A DNA stretch of 64,000 nucleotides from Comamonas_F sp047606565 (lineage in GTDB: Bacteria > Pseudomonadota > Gammaproteobacteria > Burkholderiales > Burkholderiaceae_C). Under the pieces are notes generated by a model. It worked only from the letters and a program-made list of their open reading frames with translations, made no database searches and was not told where the DNA came from. Each line of letters opens with the position of its first letter. Position 1 is the first letter of the stretch. Below, piece after piece: positions 40,200 to 48,321 of this stretch. Both the position numbers and the translations under genes were made by a program. The DNA is taken from assembly GCA_047606565.1 (NCBI GenBank), contig JASGEH010000069.1, forward strand, positions 34,250-98,249. Direction: 5' to 3'.

Positions 40200-41228
40200 A
40201 TGCATCTCCTGATCCCGCACGCCAACAGCGCAGCCGAGCCCGCCCGCGCGCTCTGGCCCACGCTGGCGCTGCCCCACCTGCAAGCCCTGCTGGGCCGGCT
40301 TGCGCGCCAGCCCGCCACCGCGTCGGCCACGGCCGAGCCCCGCCTGAGCATGCCGCACGAGCGCCAGTTGGCCGAACGGCTGGGCCTGCCCACCGACGAT
40401 GGCCGCATCCCCTACGCCGCCTGGCAGCGCTGGCACAGCAGCGGCGCAGCCGATGGCACGCCCTGCGCGGTCCTGACGCTGTGCCACTGGCAAGTCACGA
40501 CCCAGCACGTCAGGCTGCTGCCGCCGGCGCACCTGCCCTTGACCGCGCAGGAAGACCAGGCCCTGCTGGCAACCCTGTCGGACTTCTTCGCGCCCGATGG
40601 GCTGGCCCTGGCGGCCACGGGCCAGCCGGGCCGCTGGTTCGCCACCGGCGAGCTGTTGCGCGAGCTGCCCTGCGCCTCGCTGGACCGGCTGATCGGCAAC
40701 GAAGTGGACGCCACCCTGCTGGGCCTGGCCGATCACGCCGCCGCCCGCACCGTGCGCCGCCTGCAGAACGAAACGCAGATGCTGCTCTACACCCACCCGG
40801 TCAACGAGGCGCGCGAGGCCAGCGGCATGCCGCCGGTCAACGCCTTCGTGCTCAGCGATGCGGGCGCCTGGCAGCCGCCGCCCGGCTACGCCCCGCCCCA
40901 ACTCACCCATTGGCGCGGCAGCGAAACCGCTGGCAGCCTGCTGCCGCCCGCCCCCGGCGCCATCCTGCAGGTCGAAACCCTGCGCGACGCCGCCCTGCGC
41001 GAGGACTGGCACGGCTGGGCCGCCGCCTGGCAGGCCATCGACGCGCAACTGGCCCGGCCCGAGTGGCAGGCCGCCGCCCGCCACCCCGATTTCACGCTGA
41101 CCCTGTGCGGCGACGAGGCCAGCCCGACCTGGCGCGGCCAGCAAGCCTCCTCGGCCTGGGGCGCGCTGCTGCAACGCTTCAAGCGCGGCACGGGCGCCGC
41201 CGAACTGGATTGGCTCCGACAACTATGA
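40200..41228 (+). CDS. Phosphoglycerate-mutase-like conserved protein next to recJ
   Basis: A 342-residue protein, often annotated in Burkholderiales as a (cofactor-independent) phosphoglycerate mutase homologue. It starts MHLLIPHANSAAEPARALWPTLALPHLQALL; a pattern of His and Asp residues (HVRLLPPAHLPL, NEVDATLLGLADHAAARTVRRLQNETQMLLYTHPVNEARE) suggests an alkaline-phosphatase-like fold. Catalytic residues are not certain. Its stop overlaps the recJ start by 4 bp, so the two are co-translated. The activity is not assured. Confidence 0.75.
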   Translation: MHLLIPHANSAAEPARALWPTLALPHLQALLGRLARQPATASATAEPRLSMPHERQLAERLGLPTDDGRIPYAAWQRWHSSGAADGTPCAVLTLCHWQVTTQHVRLLPPAHLPLTAQEDQALLATLSDFFAPDGLALAATGQPGRWFATGELLRELPCASLDRLIGNEVDATLLGLADHAAARTVRRLQNETQMLLYTHPVNEAREASGMPPVNAFVLSDAGAWQPPPGYAPPQLTHWRGSETAGSLLPPAPGAILQVETLRDAALREDWHGWAAAWQAIDAQLARPEWQAAARHPDFTLTLCGDEASPTWRGQQASSAWGALLQRFKRGTGAAELDWLRQL

Positions 41229-42949
41229 AAATCATCCAACGCGACGCGCCGCCCCGCGCCGTCTGGGCGCTGCAGCAAGCCGGCGTCCACCCCCTGCTGG
41301 CCCAGCTCTACGCCGCGCGCGGCGTGGTGGCCGCCGACGAACTCGACGACGGCATGGCCCGCCTGCTGCCGCCCGCCTCGCTGCTGGGCGCCCAACAGGC
41401 CGCCGCGCTGCTGGCCGACACCCTCGCCGCCGGCCGGCGCATCACCGTGGTGGCCGACTACGACTGCGACGGCGCCACCGCCTGCGCCGTCGCGCTGCGC
41501 GGCCTGAAACTGCTGGGCGCCCCGCACGTGCGCTTCATCGTGCCCGACCGCGTGACCGACGGCTACGGCCTGTCTGCCCCCATCTCCGAGCGCGTGCACG
41601 CGCTCGGCACCGACCTGCTGCTGACGGTGGACAACGGCATCGCCAGCCTCGACGGCGTGGCGCGCGCCAAGGCGCTGGGCCTGCAGGTGCTGGTCACCGA
41701 CCACCACCTGCCCGCGCAAGTGGACGGCCGCGTCGTGCTGCCCGAGGCCGACGTGCTGGTCAACCCCAACCAGCCCGGCTGCAACTTCGCCAGCAAGCAC
41801 ATCGCCGGCGTCGGCGTGATCTTCTACGTGCTGCTGGCGCTGCGCGCCGAACTGCGCGCGCGCGGCGTCTTTACCGCCGCCACCCAGCCCAAGCTCGACA
41901 GCCTGCTGCCACTGGTGGCGCTGGGCACCGTGGCCGACGTGGTCCGGCTCGACGCCAACAACCGCCGCCTGGTCGCGCAGGGCCTGAAGCGCATCCGCGC
42001 CGGCGCCCTGCCGCCCGGCATGCTGCAGCTCTTCAACGTCGCCAGCCGCAAGAGCGAGGCCGCCACCACCTTCGACTTCGGCTTCGCCCTGGGCCCGCGC
42101 ATCAACGCCGCCGGCCGGCTGGCCGACATGACGGTCGGCATCGAATGTCTGCTGACCGACGACATGGGCCGCGCCGAGCACCTGGCGCGCCAGCTCGACA
42201 CCATCAACCGCGAGCGCCGCGACATCGAGGGCGGCATGCGCGAGCAGGCCCTGCTCGCCGCCGAAACCCTGTTCGACGAGACCGAGACGCCGCCCGCGGC
42301 CATCGCCGTCTTCGACCCCGACTTCCACGAAGGCGTGGTCGGCATCGTCGCCTCGCGCATCAAGGACCGGCTGCACCGCCCTACCTTCGTCTTCGCCGCC
42401 AGCCAGGCGCCGGGCCAGGAACACGTCCTCAAGGGCTCGGGCCGCTCGATCCCGGGCTTCCACCTGCGCGACGCGCTGGACCTCGTCAGCAAGCGCCACC
42501 CCGGCCTGCTGCTGCGCTTCGGCGGCCACGCCATGGCGGCCGGCTGCACCCTGCTCGAAGAAAACTTCGCCACCTTCGAACACGCCTTCGCCCAGGCCGC
42601 GCATGAGCTGATCGACAGCGCCAGCCTGCAACGCCGCCTGGAAACCGACGGCCCGCTGGCGCCCGAGTACTGCCGCACCGACATCGTCGACACCCTGCAC
42701 CGCGAAGTCTGGGGCCAGGGCTTCGCCCCGCCTACCTTCAGCGAGGACATCGAGGTGCTGTCGCAGCGGCTGGTCGGCGAAAAACACCTTGCCCTCAAGC
42801 TGCGCCACCACGGCCAGCCCATCGACGGCATCTGGTTCGGCCGCACCGAAAGCCTGCCCGCCCGCGTCCGCCTGGCCTTCCGCATGGAAGCCGACGAATG
42901 GCGCGGCGTGCGCAAGGTGCGGTTTCTGGTGGAGGGGGCGGAGTTGTGA
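41225..42949 (+). CDS. recJ: Single-stranded-DNA exonuclease RecJ
   Basis: A 574-residue 5'-3' exonuclease of recombination and mismatch repair. Conserved DHH-family motifs: DYDCDGATA (Asp78, Asp80, Asp82), DNGIAS, DHH (159-161) and LGTVADVVRLDANNR; then INAAGRLAD and, in DHHA1, GVVGIVASRIKDRLHRP and RSIPGFHLRDAL with FGGHAMAAG. The C-terminal OB domain ends near EWRGVRKVRFLVEGAEL. Length and motif order are normal for RecJ. Confidence 0.97.
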   Translation: MKIIQRDAPPRAVWALQQAGVHPLLAQLYAARGVVAADELDDGMARLLPPASLLGAQQAAALLADTLAAGRRITVVADYDCDGATACAVALRGLKLLGAPHVRFIVPDRVTDGYGLSAPISERVHALGTDLLLTVDNGIASLDGVARAKALGLQVLVTDHHLPAQVDGRVVLPEADVLVNPNQPGCNFASKHIAGVGVIFYVLLALRAELRARGVFTAATQPKLDSLLPLVALGTVADVVRLDANNRRLVAQGLKRIRAGALPPGMLQLFNVASRKSEAATTFDFGFALGPRINAAGRLADMTVGIECLLTDDMGRAEHLARQLDTINRERRDIEGGMREQALLAAETLFDETETPPAAIAVFDPDFHEGVVGIVASRIKDRLHRPTFVFAASQAPGQEHVLKGSGRSIPGFHLRDALDLVSKRHPGLLLRFGGHAMAAGCTLLEENFATFEHAFAQAAHELIDSASLQRRLETDGPLAPEYCRTDIVDTLHREVWGQGFAPPTFSEDIEVLSQRLVGEKHLALKLRHHGQPIDGIWFGRTESLPARVRLAFRMEADEWRGVRKVRFLVEGAEL

Positions 42950-42975
42950 GACCGAGGGCGGCCGCAACAAAGGGT

Positions 42976-43854
42976 TCAGCGCCGCCCCATCCCCCTGCTT
43001 CCCAGAATGACGTAGACCCCACCCGCCATAATCACCAGCATCCCCGACAAGGCAAACAGAGAAGGCTCGGCACCAAACACCAGAAAGCCGATCACGGCCG
43101 ACCACACCAATTGGGTATACGAAAAGGGCGCCAGGCTGGCAGGACTCCCGCCTTCATAAGCCTTGATCAGCATGAACTGCGCCAAGAAGCCAGACAACCC
43201 GAGCGCCCCCAGCAAAATGATGTGCTTCACCTCGAAGCTCATGGAGTCGACCGACCAGAAGAATGGGACCACAAAACTCATCACCATCGCCCCCACCCCA
43301 CCCGTCATGACATTCGTCACGACGGGATTTTCAGTGGTTGCAAACATCCGGGTGAAGATCTGAAATCCCGCATATAGGAGTGCAGCCATCAACGGCAGCA
43401 GCCAGGACAACTCAAAGTCGCCATGACCTGGCCTGGTGATCAGCAAGACCCCAATAACGCCCATAAACGTGGTGCCCCAGACTCGTCCGCTAACTTTTTC
43501 CTTCAAAAAGAAGAAAGTCAAAACGGTCGCAATCAGCGGTGCCGTGAAATAGAGAGAGGTCAACTCCGCCAAGGGTAGATATTTGGCGCCGTTCATCATG
43601 CACAGCGAGACCCCCAGCATCAAAAGGCCACGCACGACTTGCGCGCCCATGCGTTGACTCCGGAACATGGCCCCGCCATGCGCTGGAAAGAACACAGCCA
43701 CGGCCACCAGCGTATGGATGAGATATCGGGCCCAGACCAGAAAAACAACCGGATAAATTGCCGCCAGATATTTCGTGAGCGCATCGAACACCGCAAAAGC
43801 CAAGACAGCGGCCAGCATCCATCCGATGGATGCCCGTCGATTCATTCGATTCAT
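42976..43854 (-). CDS. DMT-superfamily (EamA) transporter
   Basis: A 292-residue inner-membrane protein with ten membrane spans in two EamA repeats (LAAVLAFAVFDALTKYLAAIYPVVFLVWARYLIH; and LLPLMAALLYAGFQIFTRMFATTENPVVTNVMTGGVGAMVMSFVVPFFW). Members export metabolites or drugs; the substrate is not predictable. GC content is lower than that of the flanking genes, a hint of recent arrival. It is transcribed divergently from a TetR gene with a palindrome between them. Confidence 0.9.
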   Translation of the reverse strand: MNRMNRRASIGWMLAAVLAFAVFDALTKYLAAIYPVVFLVWARYLIHTLVAVAVFFPAHGGAMFRSQRMGAQVVRGLLMLGVSLCMMNGAKYLPLAELTSLYFTAPLIATVLTFFFLKEKVSGRVWGTTFMGVIGVLLITRPGHGDFELSWLLPLMAALLYAGFQIFTRMFATTENPVVTNVMTGGVGAMVMSFVVPFFWSVDSMSFEVKHIILLGALGLSGFLAQFMLIKAYEGGSPASLAPFSYTQLVWSAVIGFLVFGAEPSLFALSGMLVIMAGGVYVILGSRGMGRR

Positions 43855-43911
43855 GGGCGGGCTGCTCCTGTCCTTCGCTGGTCACACATCAGCGCTCGTT
43901 CAAATTATCGC

Positions 43912-43937
43912 CATCGTTGACAACTTCGTCAACGATG
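43912..43937. promoter_or_regulatory. Perfect palindromic operator between DMT transporter and TetR genes
   Basis: CATCGTTGAC at 43912-43921 and its exact complement GTCAACGATG at 43928-43937, 6-base spacer: a 26-bp dyad in the 118-bp intergenic region. It lies 36 bp before the TetR start and 58 bp before the transporter start, well placed for autorepression and control of the exporter. Confidence 0.8.
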
Positions 43938-43972
43938 CTTCAGCCGGCCCCTCTTCCCTCTAGAATTCCCCC

Positions 43973-44554
43973 ATGGTGATGACGCGACAGTTCGATGAGA
44001 ACGACGTTTTGGAAAAAGTGCTGTCGGTGTTCTGGACCCGAGGCTGGCTCTCGACCTCCATGAACGATCTGGCACTGGCAACCGGTGTTCAGCGTGGCTC
44101 GCTTTACCACGCTTTCGAGAGCAAGGATCGACTCTTCCGCCTTGCATTCGACCGCTATGCCGCGCGCGTGCTCGACGAGTCGAGAACGGCGCTGGAGGCC
44201 CCGACGGCGCGGGCCGCGATCCAGAGCTTCCTGGACGCATCGATCCGCCGCATGGTCGGCGACCAGCCGGCTCGCGGCTGCTTCACCACAAAAACCGCAC
44301 TGGAGGGCGGCGCCCTGAGCGAGGAGACCTTGCAGCGCTTGCAGGATCTGGTCACGCGCCAGCAACAGCTCCTGATCGAAGCGCTCGCGCGCCAGGAGTG
44401 GGAAGACGAGCTCGCCGTCGCACCGGAAACCGCCGCGCGCCTCATCACCACGCTGACGCGCGGCCTCGCGGTCATCGAGCGCGTCTACCGGGACGTGGAC
44501 CACTTGCATGCCGTCAGCCAGGACCTGGTGGACCTGCTGGCGCCGGTCAGGTAA
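43973..44554 (+). CDS. TetR family transcriptional regulator
   Basis: A 193-residue regulator. The HTH (VLEKVLSVFWTRGWLSTSMNDLALATGVQRGSLYHAFESKDRLFRLAFDRY, about 12-62) is of the AcrR/NemR sort, and the C-terminal ligand domain contains GCFTTKTALEGGALSEETLQRL. TetR proteins with a Cys in this position (ARGCF) sometimes sense electrophiles; this is speculative. Divergent from the DMT transporter, its likely target. Confidence 0.92.
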   Translation: MVMTRQFDENDVLEKVLSVFWTRGWLSTSMNDLALATGVQRGSLYHAFESKDRLFRLAFDRYAARVLDESRTALEAPTARAAIQSFLDASIRRMVGDQPARGCFTTKTALEGGALSEETLQRLQDLVTRQQQLLIEALARQEWEDELAVAPETAARLITTLTRGLAVIERVYRDVDHLHAVSQDLVDLLAPVR

Positions 44555-44668
44555 GAGCGAAGCCCAAGGTCATGCAGGCATGCGGCCGGCGTTCCCCATC
44601 GAGTCCGGCCTCGCGCGACGGCAGACGCACGAGACCGCCCTCATCCCAACAGACTCACGTCGCCTTGT

Positions 44669-45073
44669 CTACTTGTGGCTCTTGCTGGCCACGATCGCCT
44701 GGATGATGACCGCGATCGGAAGGCCGACCATGGCAACACTCACGACAGGATGGGCACCCAGATAGGCGGTCACTCCGGCACCGATCAAGGCGCACAGGGA
44801 AATGGTCAGCCCGATCCAGTGGCCACGCCGCGTATCCTTGACCGTGGCCGCAAGCACCTCTTGGTCGGTCTTGATCCGGTGGGCCTGCTCGGCTTCCACC
44901 ATGGCCATGATGCGGTTGGCACCGTCCGGGATGATGGCGTTGAATTGCTGAAGTGCGCCAGGCGGCGGCAAGGGCCCTTCCCACTGCTGGGACTGGACCA
45001 CCGCGGCCTGCTGCTGGCGTGCCTGCTCAGCGTTTTCTGGCGGGACGGACTGCCGCTTGGGAGGGGTTTCCAT
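44669..45073 (-). CDS. DUF2335 membrane protein
   Basis: A 134-residue protein: a hydrophilic Gln/Pro-rich N-terminus, the core segment GPLPPPGALQQFNAIIPDGANRIMAMVEAEQAHRIKTD that is diagnostic for DUF2335, and two membrane spans (HWIGLTISLCALIGAGVTAYLGAH; VVSVAMVGLPIAVIIQAIVA). The cell function of DUF2335 is unknown. Its start overlaps the preceding small gene by 47 bp. It is flanked by ~110 bp without features after tetR. Confidence 0.88.
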   Translation of the reverse strand: METPPKRQSVPPENAEQARQQQAAVVQSQQWEGPLPPPGALQQFNAIIPDGANRIMAMVEAEQAHRIKTDQEVLAATVKDTRRGHWIGLTISLCALIGAGVTAYLGAHPVVSVAMVGLPIAVIIQAIVASKSHK

Positions 45074-45242
45074 ACGTTCGTTGGATCACCTGGGCAAAGT
45101 CCTGCCCAACGCGCCTGACGTCGCCGCGCATACGGCCAAGGTCGGAGCCTTGAGTGCGCGGATACTCGACAGGCGCTGCAAACGTTGATGGGGCAGAAAT
45201 ACCAGCAACAACGCCCGCGATGACGGCTTGGAAGCGTCGCAT
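45027..45242 (-). CDS. Small secreted protein upstream of DUF2335
   Basis: Seventy-one residues with a clear Sec signal peptide (MRRFQAVIAGVVAGISAPSTFAAP) and a short mature part. The start at 45242 has AAGGAG seven bases upstream. It overlaps the DUF2335 gene by 47 bp in another frame, suggesting coupled expression. No family recognised. The ~195 bp between this gene and the next rightward one (45439) hold no feature that I can identify. Confidence 0.6.
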   Translation of the reverse strand: MRRFQAVIAGVVAGISAPSTFAAPVEYPRTQGSDLGRMRGDVRRVGQDFAQVIQRTYGNPSQAAVRPARKR

Positions 45243-45438
45243 GAGGTTGCTCCTTCTGGACATTGGACTTTCATTCTAGTCGAGTCCTCCCAAGACCCCC
45301 GTCATCAACAGGCCGGCACATCAAGCAAAACCGCCTCCACACCCGCCACATAAGCAACGACAGTTTTCACATTTGGGCAGCCCCCGTGCCCAGTCAAAAA
45401 TCGCGGCCCCGGCACCTTGCCCCTTGTGAAAGACCGCC

Positions 45439-46416
45439 ATGCCCACCTCCCATCCCACCCGGCGCCGCGCCGCCACGTCTCTGTTCGCCGGAACGCTAGC
45501 GCTGGCCATGCCGCTGGCCGGCCGGGCCCAGCCGGCCAAGACCTTGCGCATCGGCTACCAGAAGTCGTCCACGCTCATCACCATCCTCAAGGCCCAGCGC
45601 ACGCTGGAGGAGCAGCTCGCACCCCGGGGCGTGCAGGTCTCGTGGCACGAATTCACCAGCGGCCAGCCGCTGCTCGAAGCCCTCAACACCGGCAACGTCG
45701 ACCTCAGCGCCGACGTCGCCGACACCGTGCCGCTGTTCGCCCAGGCCGTCGGTGCCGAGCTGACCTACTACGCGCGCGAAAGCCCGGCCCCGGCGGCCCA
45801 GGCCATCGTCGTGCGCGAGGACTCGCCGATCCGCACGGCGGCCGACCTCAAGGGCAAGAAGATCGGCTTCGCCAAGGCGGCCGGCGCCCACTACCTGGTG
45901 CTGGCCGTGCTGGAGCGCGCCGGGCTGAAGCTCAGCGACATCCAGCCCGCCTACCTGACCCCGGCCGACGGCCGCGCCGCCTTCGACCGTGGCGCCATCG
46001 ACGCCTGGGCGATCTGGGACCCCTTCTACGCCGCCGTGCAGTTGCAGGACAAGGTGCGCGTGCTGGCCGACGGCAGCGGCGGACTGGCCAGCTACGCGCG
46101 CTACTACCTGGCCGCCAGCCGCTACGCCCAGGCCAACCCCGAGACCGTGCGCACGGTGTTCGAGGCGTTGCGCGCCGCCGGCACCTGGGCCAAGCGCGAC
46201 CCGGCCGCGGCTGCCGCGCTGCTGGCGCCGATCTGGGGCATCGACCGCGCCATCATCGAAACCGCCAACGCCCGCCGCAGCTACGACATCCAGCCCGTGC
46301 GCGCCGACAACCTGGCCGACCAGCAGCGCATCGCCGACGCCTTCTTCGCCGAAAAGCTGCTGCCGCGCAAGGTCATCGCCGCCGACGCCCGTATCTGGAC
46401 GCCGCCGGGGTCTTGA
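45439..46416 (+). CDS. Sulfonate/taurine-type ABC substrate-binding protein
   Basis: A 325-residue periplasmic protein of the SsuA/TauA family. The N-terminus carries an Arg-rich, Tat-like signal (TRRRAATSLFAGTLALAMPLAGRAQ). The body has LRIGYQKSSTLITILKAQRTLEEQLAPRGVQVSWHEFTSGQPLLEALNTGNVDLSADVADTVPLFAQAVGAELTYYARE and later AIDAWAIWDPFYAA, typical motifs. No permease or ATPase gene lies beside it, so it either works with a distant transporter or is an orphan. Confidence 0.9.
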   Translation: MPTSHPTRRRAATSLFAGTLALAMPLAGRAQPAKTLRIGYQKSSTLITILKAQRTLEEQLAPRGVQVSWHEFTSGQPLLEALNTGNVDLSADVADTVPLFAQAVGAELTYYARESPAPAAQAIVVREDSPIRTAADLKGKKIGFAKAAGAHYLVLAVLERAGLKLSDIQPAYLTPADGRAAFDRGAIDAWAIWDPFYAAVQLQDKVRVLADGSGGLASYARYYLAASRYAQANPETVRTVFEALRAAGTWAKRDPAAAAALLAPIWGIDRAIIETANARRSYDIQPVRADNLADQQRIADAFFAEKLLPRKVIAADARIWTPPGS

Positions 46417-46449
46417 GCCCGCACCGGGCGGAGCCGGCCACCCGCCGCC

Positions 46450-47067
46450 TCACTCGTGCAGCGACTCCAGCGCCTTCGGCGACATCGCCCCGAAGTCCGG
46501 CGACGAGCGCCAGCGGCGCAGGGCCTTGAGGAAGAACATGCTGTTGGGAATCTGCAGGTAGGCGCCCTTGGACTCCTCGCCGCCCATGTCCAGCAGCGTG
46601 GTGTAGAGCAGGTTGACCGTCACCACCCGGCCCTTGAGGCCGGGCTTGTCGCCGGTTTCCATGATCTCCAGCACGTCGCCGACGCGAAACGGCGCGCTGG
46701 TGAAGATCAGGAAGGCGCAGAACAGGTTGGAGAGCACGCTCCAGGCCGCGAAGAAGGCCACCGCCGCCATCGCGGCGAAGCCGGTCAAGGCCGTCCACAG
46801 CACCGTCACCGACACGCCCACGCGTTCCATCACCATCAGCGCGGCGGCCAGCACGATGACCCAGCCGGCCAGCGTGCTCAGCGGCACCAGGAAATCCAGC
46901 GGCACCTGGTAGCGCGTGCCCAGCCGGTGCACCACGCGCCGCAGCAGCCGGCGCAGCGCCCACGCCACCGCCACGATCAGCAGGATCTGCAGCCCGACAC
47001 CGATGGCCTGCAGCCACGGCAGCGCCCACAGGGGCAGAAAGTCACGGATCATCTCGGTCAGGCTCAC
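46450..47067 (-). CDS. Small mechanosensitive (MscS-family) channel
   Basis: A 205-residue protein with three to four hydrophobic spans and an MscS core: pore-like helix ALTGFAAMAAVAFFAAWSVLSNLFCAFLIFTSAPFRVGDVLEIMETGDKPGLKGRVVTVNLLYTTLLD, followed by IPNSMFFLKALRRW. It is much shorter than E. coli MscS (286), lacking the C-terminal cage. The start is GTG at 47067. Convergent with the binding-protein gene, 33 bp between stops. Confidence 0.85.
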   Translation of the reverse strand: MSLTEMIRDFLPLWALPWLQAIGVGLQILLIVAVAWALRRLLRRVVHRLGTRYQVPLDFLVPLSTLAGWVIVLAAALMVMERVGVSVTVLWTALTGFAAMAAVAFFAAWSVLSNLFCAFLIFTSAPFRVGDVLEIMETGDKPGLKGRVVTVNLLYTTLLDMGGEESKGAYLQIPNSMFFLKALRRWRSSPDFGAMSPKALESLHE

Positions 47068-47182
47068 GGCAATTCACTCCTTCGGGCAACGGCGCCGACT
47101 GTAACAACACGGCGCGAACGTCGAAGCAGTACTGTATGTTTGTATAGTTCGGCATGATCCAAGAAGCAACCCGGCAACCTTC

Positions 47183-48214
47183 ATGAACCAGCCTCCCGCA
47201 ACCACTGCCAGCGGCCTGTACACCGAGCTGCGTACGCTCATCGCCAGCAGCCGCCAGCGCCTGGCCACGGCGGTGAATGCGGAACTGACCCGCCTGTACT
47301 GGGCCGTGGGCCAGCGACTGAACACCGAAGTGCTGGGCGGCGAACGCGCCAGCTACGGCAGCCAGTTGCTCGACCAACTCGGCCAACAACTGGCCCAGGA
47401 GTTCGGGCGCGGCTTCGAGGCCCGCAACCTGCGCCGCATGCTGAAATTCGCCCAGGCATTCCCGGATGCCGAGATTGTGTCGACACTGTCGGCACAATTG
47501 AGCTGGAGCCACCTGGTGGCCATCGTTGCTCTCAAGAGCACCGAAGCACGGCAGTTCTACGCCTCGCAGGCCGCGCAAGAACGCTGGAGCGTGCGCGAAC
47601 TGGCCCGCCAGATCGAGCGCAAGGCTTTCGAGCGCAACGCCATTGTCCGGACGCAGGCCCCGCCCTCTCACCTGGATACCTCCGCCAGCCCTGTCTTCAA
47701 GGACCCCTATTTCCTGGACTTCCTGGGCTTGCGCCAAGGGCATGACGAGGCGGACCTCGAAAACGCCATCCTGCGCCAACTGGAGTCTTTCATCCTGGAG
47801 TTGGGCCGGGGCTTTGCCTTCGTCGAACGCCAAAAACGCATGATCATCGATGGCGACGACTTCTACCTCGATCTGCTTTTCTACCACCGCGGCCTGCGCC
47901 GCCTGGTCGCCATCGAACTGAAACTGGGCCGTTTCAAGGCCGCCCATAAGGGCCAAATGGAACTGTACTTGAAGTGGCTGGACAAGTTCGAGCGCCAACC
48001 GGGCGAGGAAGCGCCCATCGGGCTCATCTTGTGCGCCGAATCCAGCCGCGAGCAGGTCGAGCTTTTGCAAATGCACAAGGACGGCATCACCGTGGCCGAA
48101 TACTGGACCGAACTTCCCCCCAAGGCGGAACTGGCGCGACAGCTGCATCAAGCGCTGACTGAAGCACGTGAACGGCTGGCACAGCGCGGCATCGTCCTCA
48201 AGGACGACCACTGA
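47183..48214 (+). CDS. YhcG-family PDDEXK protein (DUF1016)
   Basis: A 343-residue protein. The N-terminal DUF1016_N part (LYTELRTLIASSRQRLATAVNAELTRLYWAVGQRL ... YGSQLLDQLGQQLAQEFGRGFEARNLRRMLKFAQAFP) is helical; the C-terminal nuclease-like domain has DLENAILRQLESFILELGRGFAFVERQKRMIIDGDDFYLDLLFYHRGLRRLVAIELKLGRFKAAHKGQM. Asp in YLDLLFYH and the ELK motif are the PD-(D/E)xK residues. Members occur near restriction systems or alone in mobile DNA. Role unproven; DNA processing is likely. Confidence 0.92.
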   Translation: MNQPPATTASGLYTELRTLIASSRQRLATAVNAELTRLYWAVGQRLNTEVLGGERASYGSQLLDQLGQQLAQEFGRGFEARNLRRMLKFAQAFPDAEIVSTLSAQLSWSHLVAIVALKSTEARQFYASQAAQERWSVRELARQIERKAFERNAIVRTQAPPSHLDTSASPVFKDPYFLDFLGLRQGHDEADLENAILRQLESFILELGRGFAFVERQKRMIIDGDDFYLDLLFYHRGLRRLVAIELKLGRFKAAHKGQMELYLKWLDKFERQPGEEAPIGLILCAESSREQVELLQMHKDGITVAEYWTELPPKAELARQLHQALTEARERLAQRGIVLKDDH

Positions 48215-48321
48215 CCTGATCTCGCAAACGCTTGGGCGCGACCCCATCCAGGCCAGCGAAATCGGCCACGACATGAGCGCCCTATCACCCCGAACCCAAC
48301 AGTAACAACGGCAAGCAAGGC

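Noticed and set aside
40058..41224. Extension of the recJ frame back to 40058
   Set aside because: It runs out of frame through the upstream mutase-like gene; RecJ begins at MKIIQRDAPPRAVW and has normal length from there.
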